NCBI RefSeq assembly: GCF_018143015.1
Contig: NC_054742.1
Span: 52,833,195 to 52,897,194 of the forward strand
Source of the DNA: Lytechinus variegatus
Taxonomy: Eukaryota > Echinodermata > Echinoidea > Temnopleuroida > Toxopneustidae
Direction: 5' to 3'
DNA length: 64,000 nucleotides
Shown: positions 38,001-51,088 of the stretch, one piece after another
Position numbering within the stretch: position 1 is the stretch's first letter
How the letters are laid out: each line of letters begins with the position of its first letter
Position numbers and translations under genes: made by a program
The notes under the pieces: generated by a model
What the model was told of the DNA's origin: nothing
The model's input: the letters and a program-made list of their open reading frames with translations, nothing else
The model's database searches: none

Positions 38001-41000
38001 ATTTTTGTTTAGGGAATGTTTGAGGACTCGTGACAAATTTTGACGGGAGTGTTGAATGAAATGTATTTAATCAATTAAACAGGATTCTTTGAGGTACAAT
38101 AGAAGGCAAATTTTCCCCCTTTAGCAATTAGTTTGTAATGAACAACCTTTTTTTCAGAAATAATAAGTAATTACAAGTCACTTCCCAGAGGTAGTTAGTG
38201 GAAAGAGATAAATTATATGAATGTTATCTTTAATTGTTGTTTTTCTCAAAAGAATGAAGCCCCATTATTGTTTTATTCTTGTGTATATACTGACCCCTTT
38301 ATGTGGGTCTATTCATTCCAGATCATTTATGAGGTTGTAATTATCAAGGCTTCAGCAGATAAGAGATAGGAAATAAGAATGGCGAAAATGGGGTGATTGT
38401 ACAAAATTGTTATTTTATGGGACTGCCTTTACATTTTACATTACGGTACACTTCTCTGATTTTCAAATGCAGATTTCTTGAATAAAAATGTGCATCAGTT
38501 ACTATCATTGATCAAGTTTTGTTTGCCTATCAAAGGGGGTGTTTCGCATATGTTTTGTACTAAAGAGCCTAAAGCTGTTTATAGTGTAAAATGCATTATT
38601 AACCCTGTGAGAAGATGAAAACATTTTGATATACTAGTACTAGTATTGACTGGAAATATGTATTTCTTTTCATCATCACTTTGAGATATCATTATTTCCG
38701 CATTGAGAGTGTTTCACAAATGTTTAAATCCAGGTTATGTGATCAACACCATGCATTAGCAGTAATGCATGCCTTTCTGACCAACTTTGTGAAACAGATC
38801 ACCATGCTCATAACTAACTATTCACTACTGATGCTTTAATTTTGAAGGGTCGTGCATTGACTGGTCTACGAAACCTTGGTAACACCTGTTTCATGAACTC
38901 TGTGATCCAGTGTCTAAGTAACACTACACCACTTGCCAAGTACTTCATCACAGAAACCTACCTGCGTGAAATCAATAGGTAGGTTCACGTTTGCTCCTCG
39001 TGATTTGGTTTTGTTTTTATGGCTTAATGAGAAAGTTCTGGTGAGTGGTTATGAACTTGAGTTATCTTAAAGATGAATTAAATTGAAACCTTTGTTGAAA
39101 TCAATAGTTAAACTATGGATGGCCAAAGTGGATTAACATTATACTCACTGTGATCAAAGTTAGTTTGATTCTGGTGAGTGGTGGAAGGAACAGTTATCCT
39201 GTTTTTGATGTAGTGAAGAAACGATCTAACTTTGAAACAATTTATTGACATGCAACATGCAAATGTACATCTTTTATGGTAAATTATGTTCTATTACCAT
39301 TGTAAGTCAATGCTACAGAGTGAATAGATGATTCTAAGTACTGAATTGCATGGTTTCCAAAGTCAAAGTAGTATTCATCATTTAGGAATAAGCAAAATAT
39401 AATTGCTCTAAACCTGAACTTTGATTTTTCCATAGAGCTAACCCCTTGGGGAGGGGGGGTGAAGTGGCCGAAGAGTTTGCAGCGGTGGTCACTGCACTGT
39501 GGACAGGTCTGTATCGGTCAATCGCACCAAGAGACCTTAGAGACACTGTCACCAAGTATGTACCTGAATTCAGGAAGCATGTCGGTCACCATCATGATTC
39601 ACAAGAGTTTCTTCTATTCCTCATGGATGGGCTCCATGAAGATTTGAATGAGGTATTTACAGTATTTACTTTATTCATCTATCAAGTCAGTCATTCATTT
39701 TTTATGTGATTTCCCTGTCACCTACTCATTTTTTCTTTCATTCATTCATCCATCCATCCATTCGTTAGAAGATGAAAGAATTAATTGATACTCCTCAAGT
39801 CCTATATTCATCAAATTGTGTTTTTTCTTTGGGGAATGTTTGAGGACTGTTTCACTGACAAATTTTGAATAACTATTAAGTTGCCAAGGACAGGAGTGTT
39901 GAATGAAGTTCAGTTACTCCATCTAGAAGGATTTCTTCTCTGAGATACAATTGAAGGCAAATTCAGAGTTATATACAGTATTATAGCTATTTAGTCTAAG
40001 ATCTGGGGCCTGTTTCAGAAAGACCTGTAACTATTGTAACTTTTCCATGATTGTAACTACCTTTGAAACCTTGACTGTGAATGGCTGCTGAGCCCTGTTA
40101 CCATGGTAGTTGCCAGAATGGCAATAGCTGTAACTCTGTATGAAACGGTGCGAGTTGATATATTCCCAGATTGTTATCACTTCGTTAATATTTCTGTGAC
40201 TTAAGCAAGCCATTTGGTGTAATGTATGTTCACTCTATTTGTCATTTGGTCTTGTACAGATTTTGGCTCAATTTCATTTTGTGTAATAGTCACATGTAAA
40301 ATGCAACTTTCTCATTTATTTAAGGATAAGTTGGTATATTAGGAGCTCTTCTTCTCATAGAGACAAAGTGTGGATATTACACAAAACTAAAAGAGCTTAT
40401 TAATTGAAATTAGATAAAATTGATATATTGGTCAAATAATATTGAGCCCAATCATGACTTGGCTAATGAATCAGTTTTGTCAAATTTACAATTAATAAGC
40501 TATGCCAATTCTGTCTGTGGACAAGATGGGAAAAGATCTTTAAAGATCAACATGAAGGTTAAAGTAGCAGACTGCAAAATGGAATCAGACCAATTTGCTA
40601 GTCATGGCTTATATAGTTTTGTAGTTTTGTTTTGTAATATACGTATTGAAATTATGTTACAGGGGCTTGCCTCCCATACAAGCTTTGCTTTTCTTGGCAA
40701 GCCCCTCCGTTCTGTTTTATATAGTTATTAGTCAAAGTTTAGTTCGCATTAGTTCTCATTGTTGATACCTTCTAATTCTTATGCATTATCCCGATTGATG
40801 TTGTACTTTAAATTTGACTATGTATTGTTACATTGATTTAGTTGTGCTTTGTGAACGGAAAATGAATAAATCTAAATCTATATTCCTGTTTGTGCTATGC
40901 TCCCAATCTTGTCAGTATCATCTTCTAATTTACATAATTGTCTCCTTTGTTTTCCCCCAAAATGTATCTCAGCAAACCTCATTCATTATGATATGACTCA

Positions 41001-44000
41001 CCGACTGATCAGGATAAGAGTGAAAACAATTGTTTAAAAGACATTTTTTGGTCATGTCACAGGTCAAGAAACGAGAGTACATCAAGGAAGAAGACTTCAG
41101 CAAGTATCCAGATGAGCAGGCTGCCACCCTCTCCTGGCAAAACCATGACAAGCTCAACAGGTCTATCATCGTCAGTCTATTCCAGGGTCAATTCAAGTCC
41201 ACAGTCCAGTGTCTATCGTGTAACAACATATCTGTGAAGTTTGAGGCATTCATGTATCTGTCTCTACCCATACCATCAAACAGCAGGTGTACCCTCAATG
41301 TAAGTACGCTCTTTAACATGCCCGATGGCTGTTTCATGAAGCTGCTCCTAAGCTACCTTATGAATGACTTTACACAACTGATAACCCCCTCTTGATGCTA
41401 AATCGTAGTCTTAATCACTCTTTCCATCAGCTAAACTTGAAATTTGATCTTTGTAGATTCAAAAAATTTTAAATCAAATTTTGAAAGATGTGAATAGATT
41501 CAATATTATACTAATGGTTTACCAATGATTTACTAATGGTTATTTTTTTTGTTCATTACTGTAGTGTGGTGTATCGTTTTAATCATAATTTTTGAAAGAC
41601 CTTGGGTATTTGATATCTCTACATTTAAGAATCTACTTCCTGTGTTTCAGGATTGCCTGCAGAGGTTCTCACAGCCAGAGAAACTTGCCGGAGACAACGC
41701 CACACACTGCACACGTTGTAAAGGAAAACGAAACTCTAAGAAAACCATTCTTATCTGGAAACTGCCCAACATACTCCTTATACATCTCAAGCGGTAAGAG
41801 ATCACAAAGTTCCACTTTCAATTCAGACGGTTGTCTTCCTCTCAAGGGACTTGATGCCATGAATCCTTTTAAAGATTAAGATTTTTGGTCAGGTTTACAT
41901 TTTGAAGAGTAGACCATGGCCTCATATATTATTAAGGTTGATTAATGAATTGTGTTCATGAAAGAAGCATTCTGATTGGATCCTGGGAAGTGTTTTCAAC
42001 GTTGTTTGCATGCAATAGTATTAATGATTGGTCATCGGCATTTAGTGATTGATTGTAAACCTTTAAAGGTCAAGTCCACCCCAGGAAAATGCTGACTTGA
42101 ATAAATAGAGAAAAATCAAATTAGCACAGTGCTGAAAATTTCATCAAGATCGGATGTAAAATAAGAAAGTTGTGACATTTTAAAGTTTCGCTTATTTTGT
42201 ACAAAACAGTGATATGCACAAGTAGGTGAGTCAGTCGATGATGTCCATCACTCACTATTTCTTTTGTTTTTTTATTGTTTGAATTAGACAATATTTCATC
42301 TTCAAAAGATTTGACAATAAGGACCAACTTGACTGAACCTTATAGTATTAAACAGTGCTAATTCCACATGTTCAGGGCAGCATTAATCGTTGTATCACTT
42401 GACAATGAGGAGAAAGTGAGAATATTTCATATTTCCTATAATAGAATATAAAAGAAATAGTGAGTGGATGACATCATAGTCTCCTCATTTGCATACCAGC
42501 AAGGATGTGCATATAACTGTTTTGTGAAATTAAGTGAAACTTTAAAATGTCATAACTTTCTTATATTACATTGGATTTTGATGAAATTTTCAGTGTTATG
42601 CTTGTTGGATATTTCTCTCTTTATTCAAATTAACTTTTTGTTGGGGTGGACTTGTCCTTTAAATTACAGGGCCCTGAATGGTTGATAATTGGTAAATTGT
42701 AAAATATGCACTTGAAACAATGATCTTTATTTGCTGTTTTTATTTTTTTTTGTCAGCTAACAGCCAATTATCACACAAGGATTTTCACTGAAATAGTAAT
42801 CATGTTAGAAATGAATCTCATTCTTCTTTGATGAGTTTTAGTTTAAGGGTTGAAATTCTTGAAATCCCCATTCTCTTTATTGTAGTTATTTCATTCATTT
42901 ATCCATTCATTCACCCATTTAGGTTTGTCGGTGTCCTTATTTAATTGTGTATGCCTTATTTCAATGATGTTCATGGTTAAACTGTTGTAAGATTTATAAA
43001 GTCCTATGCATTCATTCATTCATTCATTTTACCTTTTCTGTTGTTTATCATCAGTTTCTATTACGAAGGCATGTGGCGACAGAAGCTGCAGACCAATGTT
43101 GATTTTCCCAATGATCTCACGATGGATCGCTATGTGATAGGTCCAAAACGCAGAGATATTTATCAGCTCTATGGTGTCTCAAATCACTCCGGAGGTCTCG
43201 ATGGTGGACATTGTAAGTATCGTGAAAAATTCAATATTTCCTAATCTTTATAAAAGAAAAGGTTGAATTCTTAAAGTAGGAAAATTGTTAGTGTTACCTT
43301 ATAATTTTTTGTGTAGTTCATGAAAAAATGTCATAGTTAAAAAGATATTGTTCAAAATATGCTACATTTTACAAGGTGTACTTGACCAAGGCCTGATTAA
43401 AATGGAAGTGTTTACTCAATAAATATGTCTGATGTTTTTCAAATGGAAAGGCAATTAACCAATTGGTTTATTTCTAACCTTGTCTTTCCCAGACACTGCA
43501 TGTTGTAGGAATGCTGCTAATAAAAGATGGTACAAATATGATGATCATGAAGTCTATGATGCCTCACAGAGTAGTATAAAGGTGAGTTATACTGTCATTT
43601 AGTATTCTATTATTACTTGATTTAAAATATGCCCTGTAACCATGAAATAAAATCAATTACAGAGTCTTTGGCAAATGATATAATGACGAGTTACACTTAA
43701 ATGAATTTATCTGTGCTGCAAGGTCCCAGGCCATGTAACATGGGGAAATCAATTGTACAGTTGATTTTAATTGTCTTTAGCAAACTTAGTGCAAAGATTT
43801 ACAATCATTTAAAATATCTTTATCTTTTAGTGCCTTGAGGACCTATGCAGAAAGAGTTCCTTTTCAAAGCAAGTTTTAAAATTATCATGCGCAAGTCCTA
43901 AATAGGTGCTTCTGATTGACTAAAAATCAAGTTGCGTTTGATTACTGAAGTTTGATTGCAACTCTATATCCAATGAGACCCAGGTCTGACAAATTTGTTC

Positions 44001-44406
44001 AGTTTTCTTAGTTACACATCTTACATGTAAAGCTGTATGAAAGTCTATACCTATTTTATTTATGTTACACCTTGCTACATTTTTTTGTTTATTTTGTATA
44101 GAGGATAGAGAAAATATCAAATTGTCAGAATAATCTGATATAACTGGTGTTGTTAATAGATAACTTTACCCTGAATCTTCAAATCTTGTCTTGTACGCTT
44201 CTATCATAATGTAGCGTGCGTAATAACCTTTTTGTCAATGTTTTTTTCTTGGGCAGTTATGTTATCCAAAACTTTAGCTTTATGCAACAACTCCTATTTT
44301 TCCATATGAAATTATTCTTCAGTACCATGTCTTTCTTTTCTACTATTCACAGAGTTCCGCAGCTTACATTCTCTTTTATTCATCTATACCCCTGTCTCCT
44401 CCGTGA
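29026..44406 (+). CDS. USP8: Ubiquitin carboxyl-terminal hydrolase 8 (UBPY), 1186 aa
   Basis: USP8 deubiquitinates endosomal cargo and ESCRT-0 partners such as STAM. Eighteen coding exons: 29026-29126, 29444-29588, 29947-30032, 30799-30959, 32075-32234, 32737-32890, 33269-33410, 34211-34854, 35205-35871, 36926-37127, 37729-37798, 38848-38978, 39436-39652, 41063-41299, 41651-41793, 43055-43212, 43493-43581, 44353-44406 (TGA). All are GT/AG and phase-consistent. Residues 1-115 form the dimerisation/MIT-like domain ([14 protein letters not shown]). The rhodanese-like domain spans about 165-305 and lacks a canonical CxxxxR active loop. SH3-binding motifs PVVNRSVKP (380), PAVNRNLKP (454) and PSVDRSTKP (810) fit the STAM-binding consensus. 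A coiled coil spans about 532-582, a WW domain 694-727, and the 14-3-3-type motif RSFSSP begins at 786. The USP core has GNTCFMNS (Cys858), CLSC and CTRC zinc pairs, GGLDGGH (His1139) and YDDHEV, ending [11 protein letters not shown]. Human USP8 has 1118 residues. The ATG at 29026 gives an N-terminus like vertebrate USP8. Confidence 0.96.
31451..31700. mobile_element. MITE left part (TTAAAGGGG family) in USP8 intron
   Basis: TTAAAGGGGAATGAAACC begins a block rich in AAATCAGA and GAAAGTTATGAGCAT, like the start of the elements at 42067 and 46206. No complementary right end is visible downstream, so it appears truncated. Confidence 0.45.
31864..32021. mobile_element. Short inverted-repeat element, GGGGCC...TTTCATGAAG
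   Basis: 158 bp with ends GGGGCCACTTTCATGAAG and CTTTATTAAACGGGCCCC, which are inverted copies. The interior has TGTTGTAAC-type sequence shared with 40005-40151. It ends 53 bp before the USP8 exon at 32075. Confidence 0.65.
33456..33735 (+). mobile_element. tRNA-derived SINE in USP8 intron 7
   Basis: A tRNA-like head carries a good A box (TGGTCTAGTGGTTA, about 33471) and B box (GGTACGATTCC, about 33498), the internal RNA polymerase III promoter elements. A non-tRNA body follows, ending GCGCTATATAAGCAC near 33730. It is not an intact tRNA: there is no cloverleaf closure after the B box. Flanking duplications are not clear. Its own strand matches USP8 transcription. Confidence 0.7.
37849..38115 (+). 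repeat. Paired intronic repeat, member 1 (USP8 intron 11)
   Basis: This segment shares ordered blocks with 39655-39965: TTTACAGTATTTACTTT, AAGTCAGTCATTCATTTTTT, CCTGTCACC, TTAGAAGAT, GGGAATGTTTGAGGACT, GACAAATTTTGA, GGAGTGTTGAATGAA and GAAGGCAAATT. Both lie in the same direction within USP8. No ORF and no visible terminal structure. Confidence 0.75.
39655..39965 (+). repeat. Paired intronic repeat, member 2 (USP8 intron 13)
   Basis: Partner of 37849-38115. The homology starts within a few bases of the intron 13 donor (exon edge 39652), so the GTATTT donor itself lies at the border of the repeated sequence. It includes ATTCATCC/CATCCATC expansions absent from the partner. Confidence 0.75.
40005..40151. 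mobile_element. Short inverted-repeat element, TTTCA family
   Basis: The left end GGGGCCTGTTTCAGAAAG matches the complement of the right end (GCACCGTTTCATACAG), with GTAACT-type sequence next inside on both arms. Same family as 31864-32021. No ORF. Confidence 0.55.
40640..40885 (+). mobile_element. Possible LINE 3' end in USP8 intron 13
   Basis: A hairpin with a perfect 10-bp stem (GGGGCTTGCC / GGCAAGCCCC) is followed about 180 bp later by AATGAATAAATCTAAATCTA, a short repeated tail. Such hairpin-plus-tail ends occur in non-LTR retrotransposons. No reverse transcriptase sequence is recognisable upstream, so the call rests only on 3' structure. Confidence 0.3.
42067..42658. mobile_element. 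MITE with terminal inverted repeats of about 150 bp, TTAA-flanked
   Basis: Ends AGGTCAAGTCCACCCC and GGGGTGGACTTGTCCT are inverted. The match continues inward for about 150 bp through CTGAAAATTTCATCA, AAGAAAGTT, ATGACATTTTAAAGTTTC-like sequence and ACAAAACAGT. TTAA occurs at both borders (42063-42066, 42659-42662). No ORF. It occupies USP8 intron 15. Confidence 0.8.
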
Positions 44407-46205
44407 GTGGAATCAGCCAAGGATTCATGTCACTCACCTTTTTAGAGCCATCTGTCATTGGTGCAGGAAATCTTGCTAGCCTGCCGAAGATTGGCAAATG
44501 TTACAATGAACAAGCTCTCAAGATGCAGCACTGTCTATTAACGAATAGATGTGTAAACTAATTTGTTGGGATCTTTATTGAATTCTTGATTGTGCTCTTT
44601 TCAATGAGATTCTACTTTTCTGTATTATCAATCCTTTCTTACCATTTCTCCCTGCCTCACTTGCTTATATATAAAAATATTTCTAGGAAATGCATAAGTC
44701 TCTGAGCTTTCATACTCTCTTCATGTCATTTAAAACTAGAATTTCATGGCAAAAAATTCCATTGTAGTAATTGCTCTACAGATGCATTTGTATTGGAAAT
44801 GAAAATATGAAAGTACATGAGGATATTGGAGCTGAACATTCCTTCCCGCCTTGTTTGTGGTGACTGTGGGTCTACATACTCGTGCAGGGCAACTAGATGT
44901 TGGAGGAAGTGAATATATTTTTAGTTGATCCAACAATCTCTGTATCTCACACAAAACTTGTGTGTTTACATCCCAATTATCCTATTATTGCTTTGAAGTA
45001 CCCTGTTTTACCTGATAATCACATAATGAAAATGAACTATCCCTTTAATTATAGGTTCTTCCAAATTCTCTTTCCATTAACTCACCCCCTTCTCTCTTTC
45101 GATCATTCTCCCTTGCCACCTTATTCATTTCCCTTTTTTGTATGAAGTGAATTGCCAATCAGGGTTAGATTTTTTTTATTTCATAAGCAAATACTTTTTT
45201 CTTGTGTCTGTGATATATAGGGGATTTTACATGTTGGATGTCATTTGATCTAATAATATGCTTAAAATCTATAATCATTTTTTTTCTAGTTCCCAAGGTC
45301 CTTGACTTCAGCCGAATTATTATTTTTTCTTCTGATTTTTAATCTGTAGACTAAAATTCCTCCTTTCCATATTTTCTTGAACTTTGTTGTGACCTAAAAA
45401 TAAGAAGTTTTATTAAGATTTTTTTATGTGACAAACAATGAAAATGAATTGCAATATTTGTAATATAAAAAATCACACACATTATCTGTATATTTTGAGA
45501 TTCAAGTGTTTCTTATGTAAAATGCATATAATATTATATAACTGCCATGTGTGTAAATTTCTCTACCTGATATAAGCTGTTTGTATTATCCAATCCTTAA
45601 CAATACAGCTGTACGTTTGTGAATCACATTCTAGTATAAGAAAGTAAATGTTTTCTTGTACTTCATACTAGTGTGAATGGGTAGCCCAGAATTGGTGAAA
45701 ATGCTTTTATCATCTTTGGAGTCGTATGAATATTTTGTTGTGCAATTGAGAATGTCTTTATCATTCTTATCCTTCATATCACTCTCATTCTTTTTATTTC
45801 ACCCAGACTAATATTGCAAGCTCTTGTTTTAGTATTATATCCAAGAGTGTATACTTTTCACTGTTGCAAGAAATGGCCCATAATCTTTAAGATCACGAAA
45901 CACTTTACAATTTGTCTGAGATCTGATGTTTTCTATACTTAAATAAACTTGATATGAAAATTAAAACATGTGAAAGTATTTTGTTCATAGTTATTGATAG
46001 TGTTATGAGTAATCAAGTTAAATTTTGAAGTTCTTAATCATTGTGATGTTGTGATCGGCCATGTATGATAATTTATTTATAACATTTATGCAGTATAATT
46101 TATTTTCAACTCAATATCAAAAGTAAAATGTGATTTTAAAAAGTATGGCCCCATTCATTTCCTGTTGTGAGAATCGGGCTTTAAGAGCATAGAGGTCATG
46201 ATTAA

Positions 46206-46697
46206 AGGGGTACTCCAGGCTGAGAATGATATGATTTAAACAGATAAAGTAAAATCAGACAACAAAACATGAACATTTCATCAAAATCAAGGAATAACAA
46301 AGTAATTAAATGTTAAAGTTGTGCAATATTTCTATGCATGTCTTCATGAATATGCAACAAGCAAGTTGTGGATATCATCTCTCCAGTTCTTTTATATTTT
46401 ATTACAGGATTTTTTATTTTTGGTTAAATTTTGCCCCCCAAGAATATAAAAATAGGACTGAATACTAATTGAGTACAAGGGAGACATATCATACATACTT
46501 GTATGAAATGATTATGATTTTGTATAGTATCAAAGGAAAAGAAAGAGTTGGGACAAGACATCATCAGCCCACCTCCTGCATGTAGCTTGCATATTACCAG
46601 TTTCGCAAAATATTGCTGAATTTCAAATTTCAATGAATTTGTATTTTTTACCATGAAATTTAATGAGATGATATTATTTTCAGCCTGAGGCACTACT
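46206..46697. mobile_element. MITE, TTAA-flanked, AGGGGTACTCCAGGCTGA ends
   Basis: The left end AGGGGTACTCCAGGCTGA matches the complement of the right end (AGTAGTGCCTCAGGCTGA), with ATGATATGA/ATATCATCT continuing inward. TTAA flanks both sides (46202-46205, 46698-46701). No ORF. Confidence 0.7.
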
Positions 46698-48903
46698 TTA
46701 AGTCAGTATGAAATTAGCTTTATTTAAGATGCCTTTTTTTCAATTGAACAAAATTTGTACTATTCTCTGTTTTTATTTATGTTAATGTTTTGTTTTCTCA
46801 ATGATCAACTGAATTGAATGTGTTAACTATTTTGTGATTGGTGTGTGAAGATTTATTTCCCTTTCTGATGTGAAAACTATTGTTTTTATCAGATTTCATA
46901 CATCATTTGTTTTTATTCAAATAGAAAGTTCATTGTTTGAGCCTTCATTGTTCCCAAACATAATTTAGAGTGCAGAGTATTAAGTGGAATTTATTGTACT
47001 TTAACATTACAATGGGCATTTTTAAGTACATTTTTCTTTGTCAAGCAGATTGAACTATCATATTCTCTTTATTTTTTATATAATATTAAAATATAATATT
47101 CCGGAACTGTAGTTTGGTTTGATGTGTATATATTCTATATAATTCAACCTTATCTTTTGATTGAAAAGTAAGAGTATATAGAGTGTAGGCATATTATAAA
47201 GTTGTAAAAAGTTGTCTCAATGTCATCAATATCATAGTGGATATGATCTAATAATCACTTAAACCTGAATTGTAACCCTTTCACGGAAGTAAAAAAAAAG
47301 TATAAATCTCAATGCAAAACTCTAGAAGGAAGAGGATTTAGGATGATAGTGCTATGGTTAAATATTGGATGAGAAAAAGGAACTTCCATGTGCATTTGCC
47401 TTTTAGTTTGTCTAAAAATATTTCTTTGTGTCATTTGTTTATCAGAATTATATTGTTATAGTTAAAACACGTTTTCTAAGCAGTTTTCTTATTTGCACTT
47501 TTATTTTTATTATATTTATGAAAGTGAATTTGCAGACGAGTGGAAATGTGCATGTCTCATTATCGGAGCACAAATCACAATTATGGTTCGTCTTGAATTT
47601 AGGTGAACTGACAGGAAATGTCTAAGTGTATCTGTGATTGGCATTGCTATGGAATGAAATTGACTCAGTTTCCCACCAAGTCAGTTTGATTTTACCTGAA
47701 TAACTTTACACTCTTCTTCAAACAGGTGTATTATATTTATGACCATGTTTTATCTTTTGTAAACGTGATCCAGACATGTATTATACCAGGTGGGTGTTTT
47801 ATAAAGCTTATTGTTAGTTACAAATGGCATGAATTACATGAATGATGACACATTCTCGCACTTTATATGTCCCTATATGGTTTTGTTCTATGGATGTACT
47901 TTTAAATTCACAATGTTTGCTAGAATTTAGTAATTTTAATGTCTACATTGTTTTTGTTTTTTTTTACCTTGGATTGACACATTCTTTGTCATGTTACACT
48001 CCAAGTAATCTATCATTTTGAAGTCTAACTTAAATTAATCACCCCCCCCCTTCAAGTGAGGTTGAATTTTTAAACTGTAGTGGAAAAAAAATGCTCTTCT
48101 TTCTACATCAGAATAGAATTTCGTGAAGCATCAGTAATTTCCATCAAATTTTTGCTTTGATCCAGTCAGTTGCAGGAGTTCAAATGTTAGTCAGTGCAAT
48201 CGCAGTAAACTTGCTTCCTGAATTACAAGGTGTTTCAGGTATAAATCAGTCTGTAAGATGATGAAATGTATTGCAATCTATTATGTTAATGAGTAGAACT
48301 GGGTGCTTTGTTCTATCTCTTTCTCTTGATCTCCTACCCTCTCTCTGCATTTTGGCCATTTTATTATCAACATGGAAAATGACTAGTTTACTAGGTTATT
48401 AACATTTGTTATTCTTTAATAAACTGGGTAATGAGGGATTCCATTGATATTTTCACAGTGACACTTGTTGCTATGTCTGGCAAGCTCTGTTTTCACTGCA
48501 TGCTTGAAATTGAGGGTGTTAGTAAACCAGGTTATTGGAATATTCAAAGAGAGTGAGAAAGAGAGAGAGAGAGAGAAAGAAATTTGACTTTCATTTTGAT
48601 TGCTTCAATTCACTATGTTTTTATGTGTATGTAAATTTGTAATTATGTATAGAAAGTAACATTTTCCTCATGTATGCTTACTAAAATGTACTGTCTTGAA
48701 CTATATTAACATGCACTATGCCTTTGTGATGTATAAATTTCTCTGTGCACAATTTATTATAAAGGATTATAAGAATACAAATAACATGTATATTCAAAGT
48801 TAGAATAATACAAATGGTAATAATGAAATACTTGAGATGTGTATTTTGTACAAACATTGAGCAAACAAGTGGACATACTCCTTATTACCTCACTGGGAAA
48901 ATA

Positions 48904-49300
48904 GGGGTAATCCGGGTTGATAATAGTTGATTTGAATCAATAGAGCAAAATTAGACAAGCAAAACTGAAAATTTCATAAAATCAGAATAAGAAAATGAAT
49001 GCCATGATATAGTTATGCAGTAGTTGTTGAGACAGTACTATATATGCCTTTATGAAAATGCAATTGGTGACCTAATGAGGTCATCTTTCAACTTTGTTTT
49101 AATGTTTTTTCTGATATTTTCTTTGCCAATGATATGAAAATAGGACTGACTACTGATTCAAGATCACTTGTTGCAGCGTATTTGTTAGGAAAAGATAAAT
49201 TTATACACTATGTACCTTTAAAATTCAATAAGTTATACTTTGCATCCAATTTTGTATGTAATTTTCAAGGTTTCGCTGGTTTTCAGTCCAGATTATCCCT
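48904..49300. mobile_element. MITE related to 46206-46697
   Basis: The left part GGGTAATCCGGGTTGATAAT corresponds to the complement of the right end (GGGATAATCTGGACTGAAAA). The interior shares AAAATTAGAC, CTGAAAATTTCAT and ATGAAAATAGGACTGA blocks with the 46206 copy. TTAA is present on the right border only. Confidence 0.6.
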
Positions 49301-49313
49301 TTAACAAGAGATT

Positions 49314-49490
49314 TTAGTTCATATAGACATAGGGTTAATCAAGTATTACTGATTATCCTGCCCGAGTTTCAGGTCACATGACCAAGGTGAAAAGTCCTTC
49401 AGGGTCAATGAATTTAGACCATGTTTGGGGAGTCAATATCGAAATCTTAACCTAAAGTTAAGTTTTTGAAATGTCATAACTTTTGTGTTA
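49314..49490 (+). mobile_element. DR1-bearing repeat, copy 4 (fragment)
   Basis: One terminal unit only, with GTCACATGACCAAGGT, GGGTCAATGAA, CGAAATCTTAACC and GTTAAGTTTTTGAAATGTC in the order seen in copy 1. The DR1 core has decayed to AGGTGAAAAGTCC. It starts about 14 bp after the MITE at 48904-49300. Neither outer end is present. Confidence 0.65.
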
Positions 49491-51088
49491 CGGGGCCCTG
49501 ATAACCAAATGATTAAACAACGTCTAACTGAAGGCATGAAACAAAGTGACATTATAACAGGTGGTACATTATCACATATATTTATTTCTCTTGATGCTTT
49601 ACAATCTTTTCAATATACACAAGCAGTCAAGCACACAGAGCAAGTAAAGTAAAAAAACAAAAAAAAACCTTGTTGATCTATGGTGGAAAAACTCAGCAAT
49701 ATTTTTTTATGTATTCAGACATAGTGAGGTAACGTTAATTATCACAATCACTTAGAACCCTACAAAAATTTTCAGTTATCTAGACAAACCAACGTTAATT
49801 ATAAACTTAACAAAGAAATGTTCAGTTGTGTGGGCAAAGTCTTGACATGATGATTTTTTTTTTTGGGTTTCTATATGATCTCATTATGATTTCATTAAAA
49901 TCTCATTAGTCAAGATACATGATGTCACAAGTTTGTCCATGCAGTTAACATGTATGTAATTTTATATGAGGTTTAGGTTTGATTAAGGGTTTTTAAGAAT
50001 TAGATCCTGCCTTTTTATAGCCAGGCAACAAAAAATGTTCTCCTAAAATCTGTGACAATATTCCAATGACTCTGTACCACAACAGTTGCTGCAATTGTTG
50101 CACCATGTCGTAACAAATCTTCATATAGAACTTAGATGATAAACATTATTGAGATATATATCCACTCAAATGAAACAAACCTGACATGCAATATTCTACA
50201 GTTACAAGTTTGCACATTATTATGTAAAGTCCCCCCCCACACACACAAGTGTCAATACTGCATTAATTCTTATCATAATCAAAGAAACAGGTACGCAAAA
50301 TGAGCACTGCCTTCTTGAAGATCCAGAATAAAGAGTACCAATATTTGTCTTAATTCTGTGAAGTTCTGAAGAAAAGCCTGGACATCGTGTACCAACTGAT
50401 TACTGTGTTATAATAATTCAAGATTTATAAAGTGGACATATCTGCTAATCATAAGTGAACAACCTTGATATTTGGACAGGATGAGGCAGGATTCATGACC
50501 TTTCTCATAAAGTAAAAAAAAAAGGTTCCTAAGAAAAGATGGCCCTTAAATGCACCCATACTAACTCTGAAGAAAAAAAAATTGGACTAAATTGAACATT
50601 TTTATTTAATTTCTGAGGACATTTTCAATCCAAATAACTTTCAATTAAATCTATTGAAATTCTTATAATTAAGACAACCTGTAATCCTGAAACTTACACT
50701 ACACTCAGGACTGTGGTGTGATGATATTGCAAATGTATTATAAAAACTAAGGATAAAGTCATGACTCAACATTTTTCCTGCATATGATAATGCCAATGAT
50801 GCAATATGGAGTACTAAAACAGGAAATTATAGTGATGAAGGTTGCAAATTATCAGTTACATACACTCCAAAATAAGAATAAACATACAAAAAAATTACTG
50901 AAAATGAGACAAGCTGTAAGTGAACAATTTGTTGAATCATACAAGAATGACAATATTGTGTCACATAAAAAATACCTATGCTGTTGGAAAAGAGTAGGCA
51001 AAAGTGCAATTTTCAGCACTCTTGAGAATTGGAACCACTCTCCCCAACCCTACATTTAGTTTGACTCTAAGGATATGCCATGGTTCAT

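Larger units (their letters stand above)
44407..51088. other. Intergenic interval between convergent USP8 and CEP70
   Basis: No recognisable gene in 6.7 kb. The first part is probably USP8 3'UTR; a canonical AATAAA occurs at 45942-45947, and I did not confirm an earlier one. The rest is AT-rich and holds the MITEs at 46206-46697 and 48904-49300, a repeat fragment at 49314-49490, a GA run near 48547-48580 and a partial TTTCATAAAG-type element near 47787. The right edge would include the CEP70 3'UTR. Confidence 0.5.
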
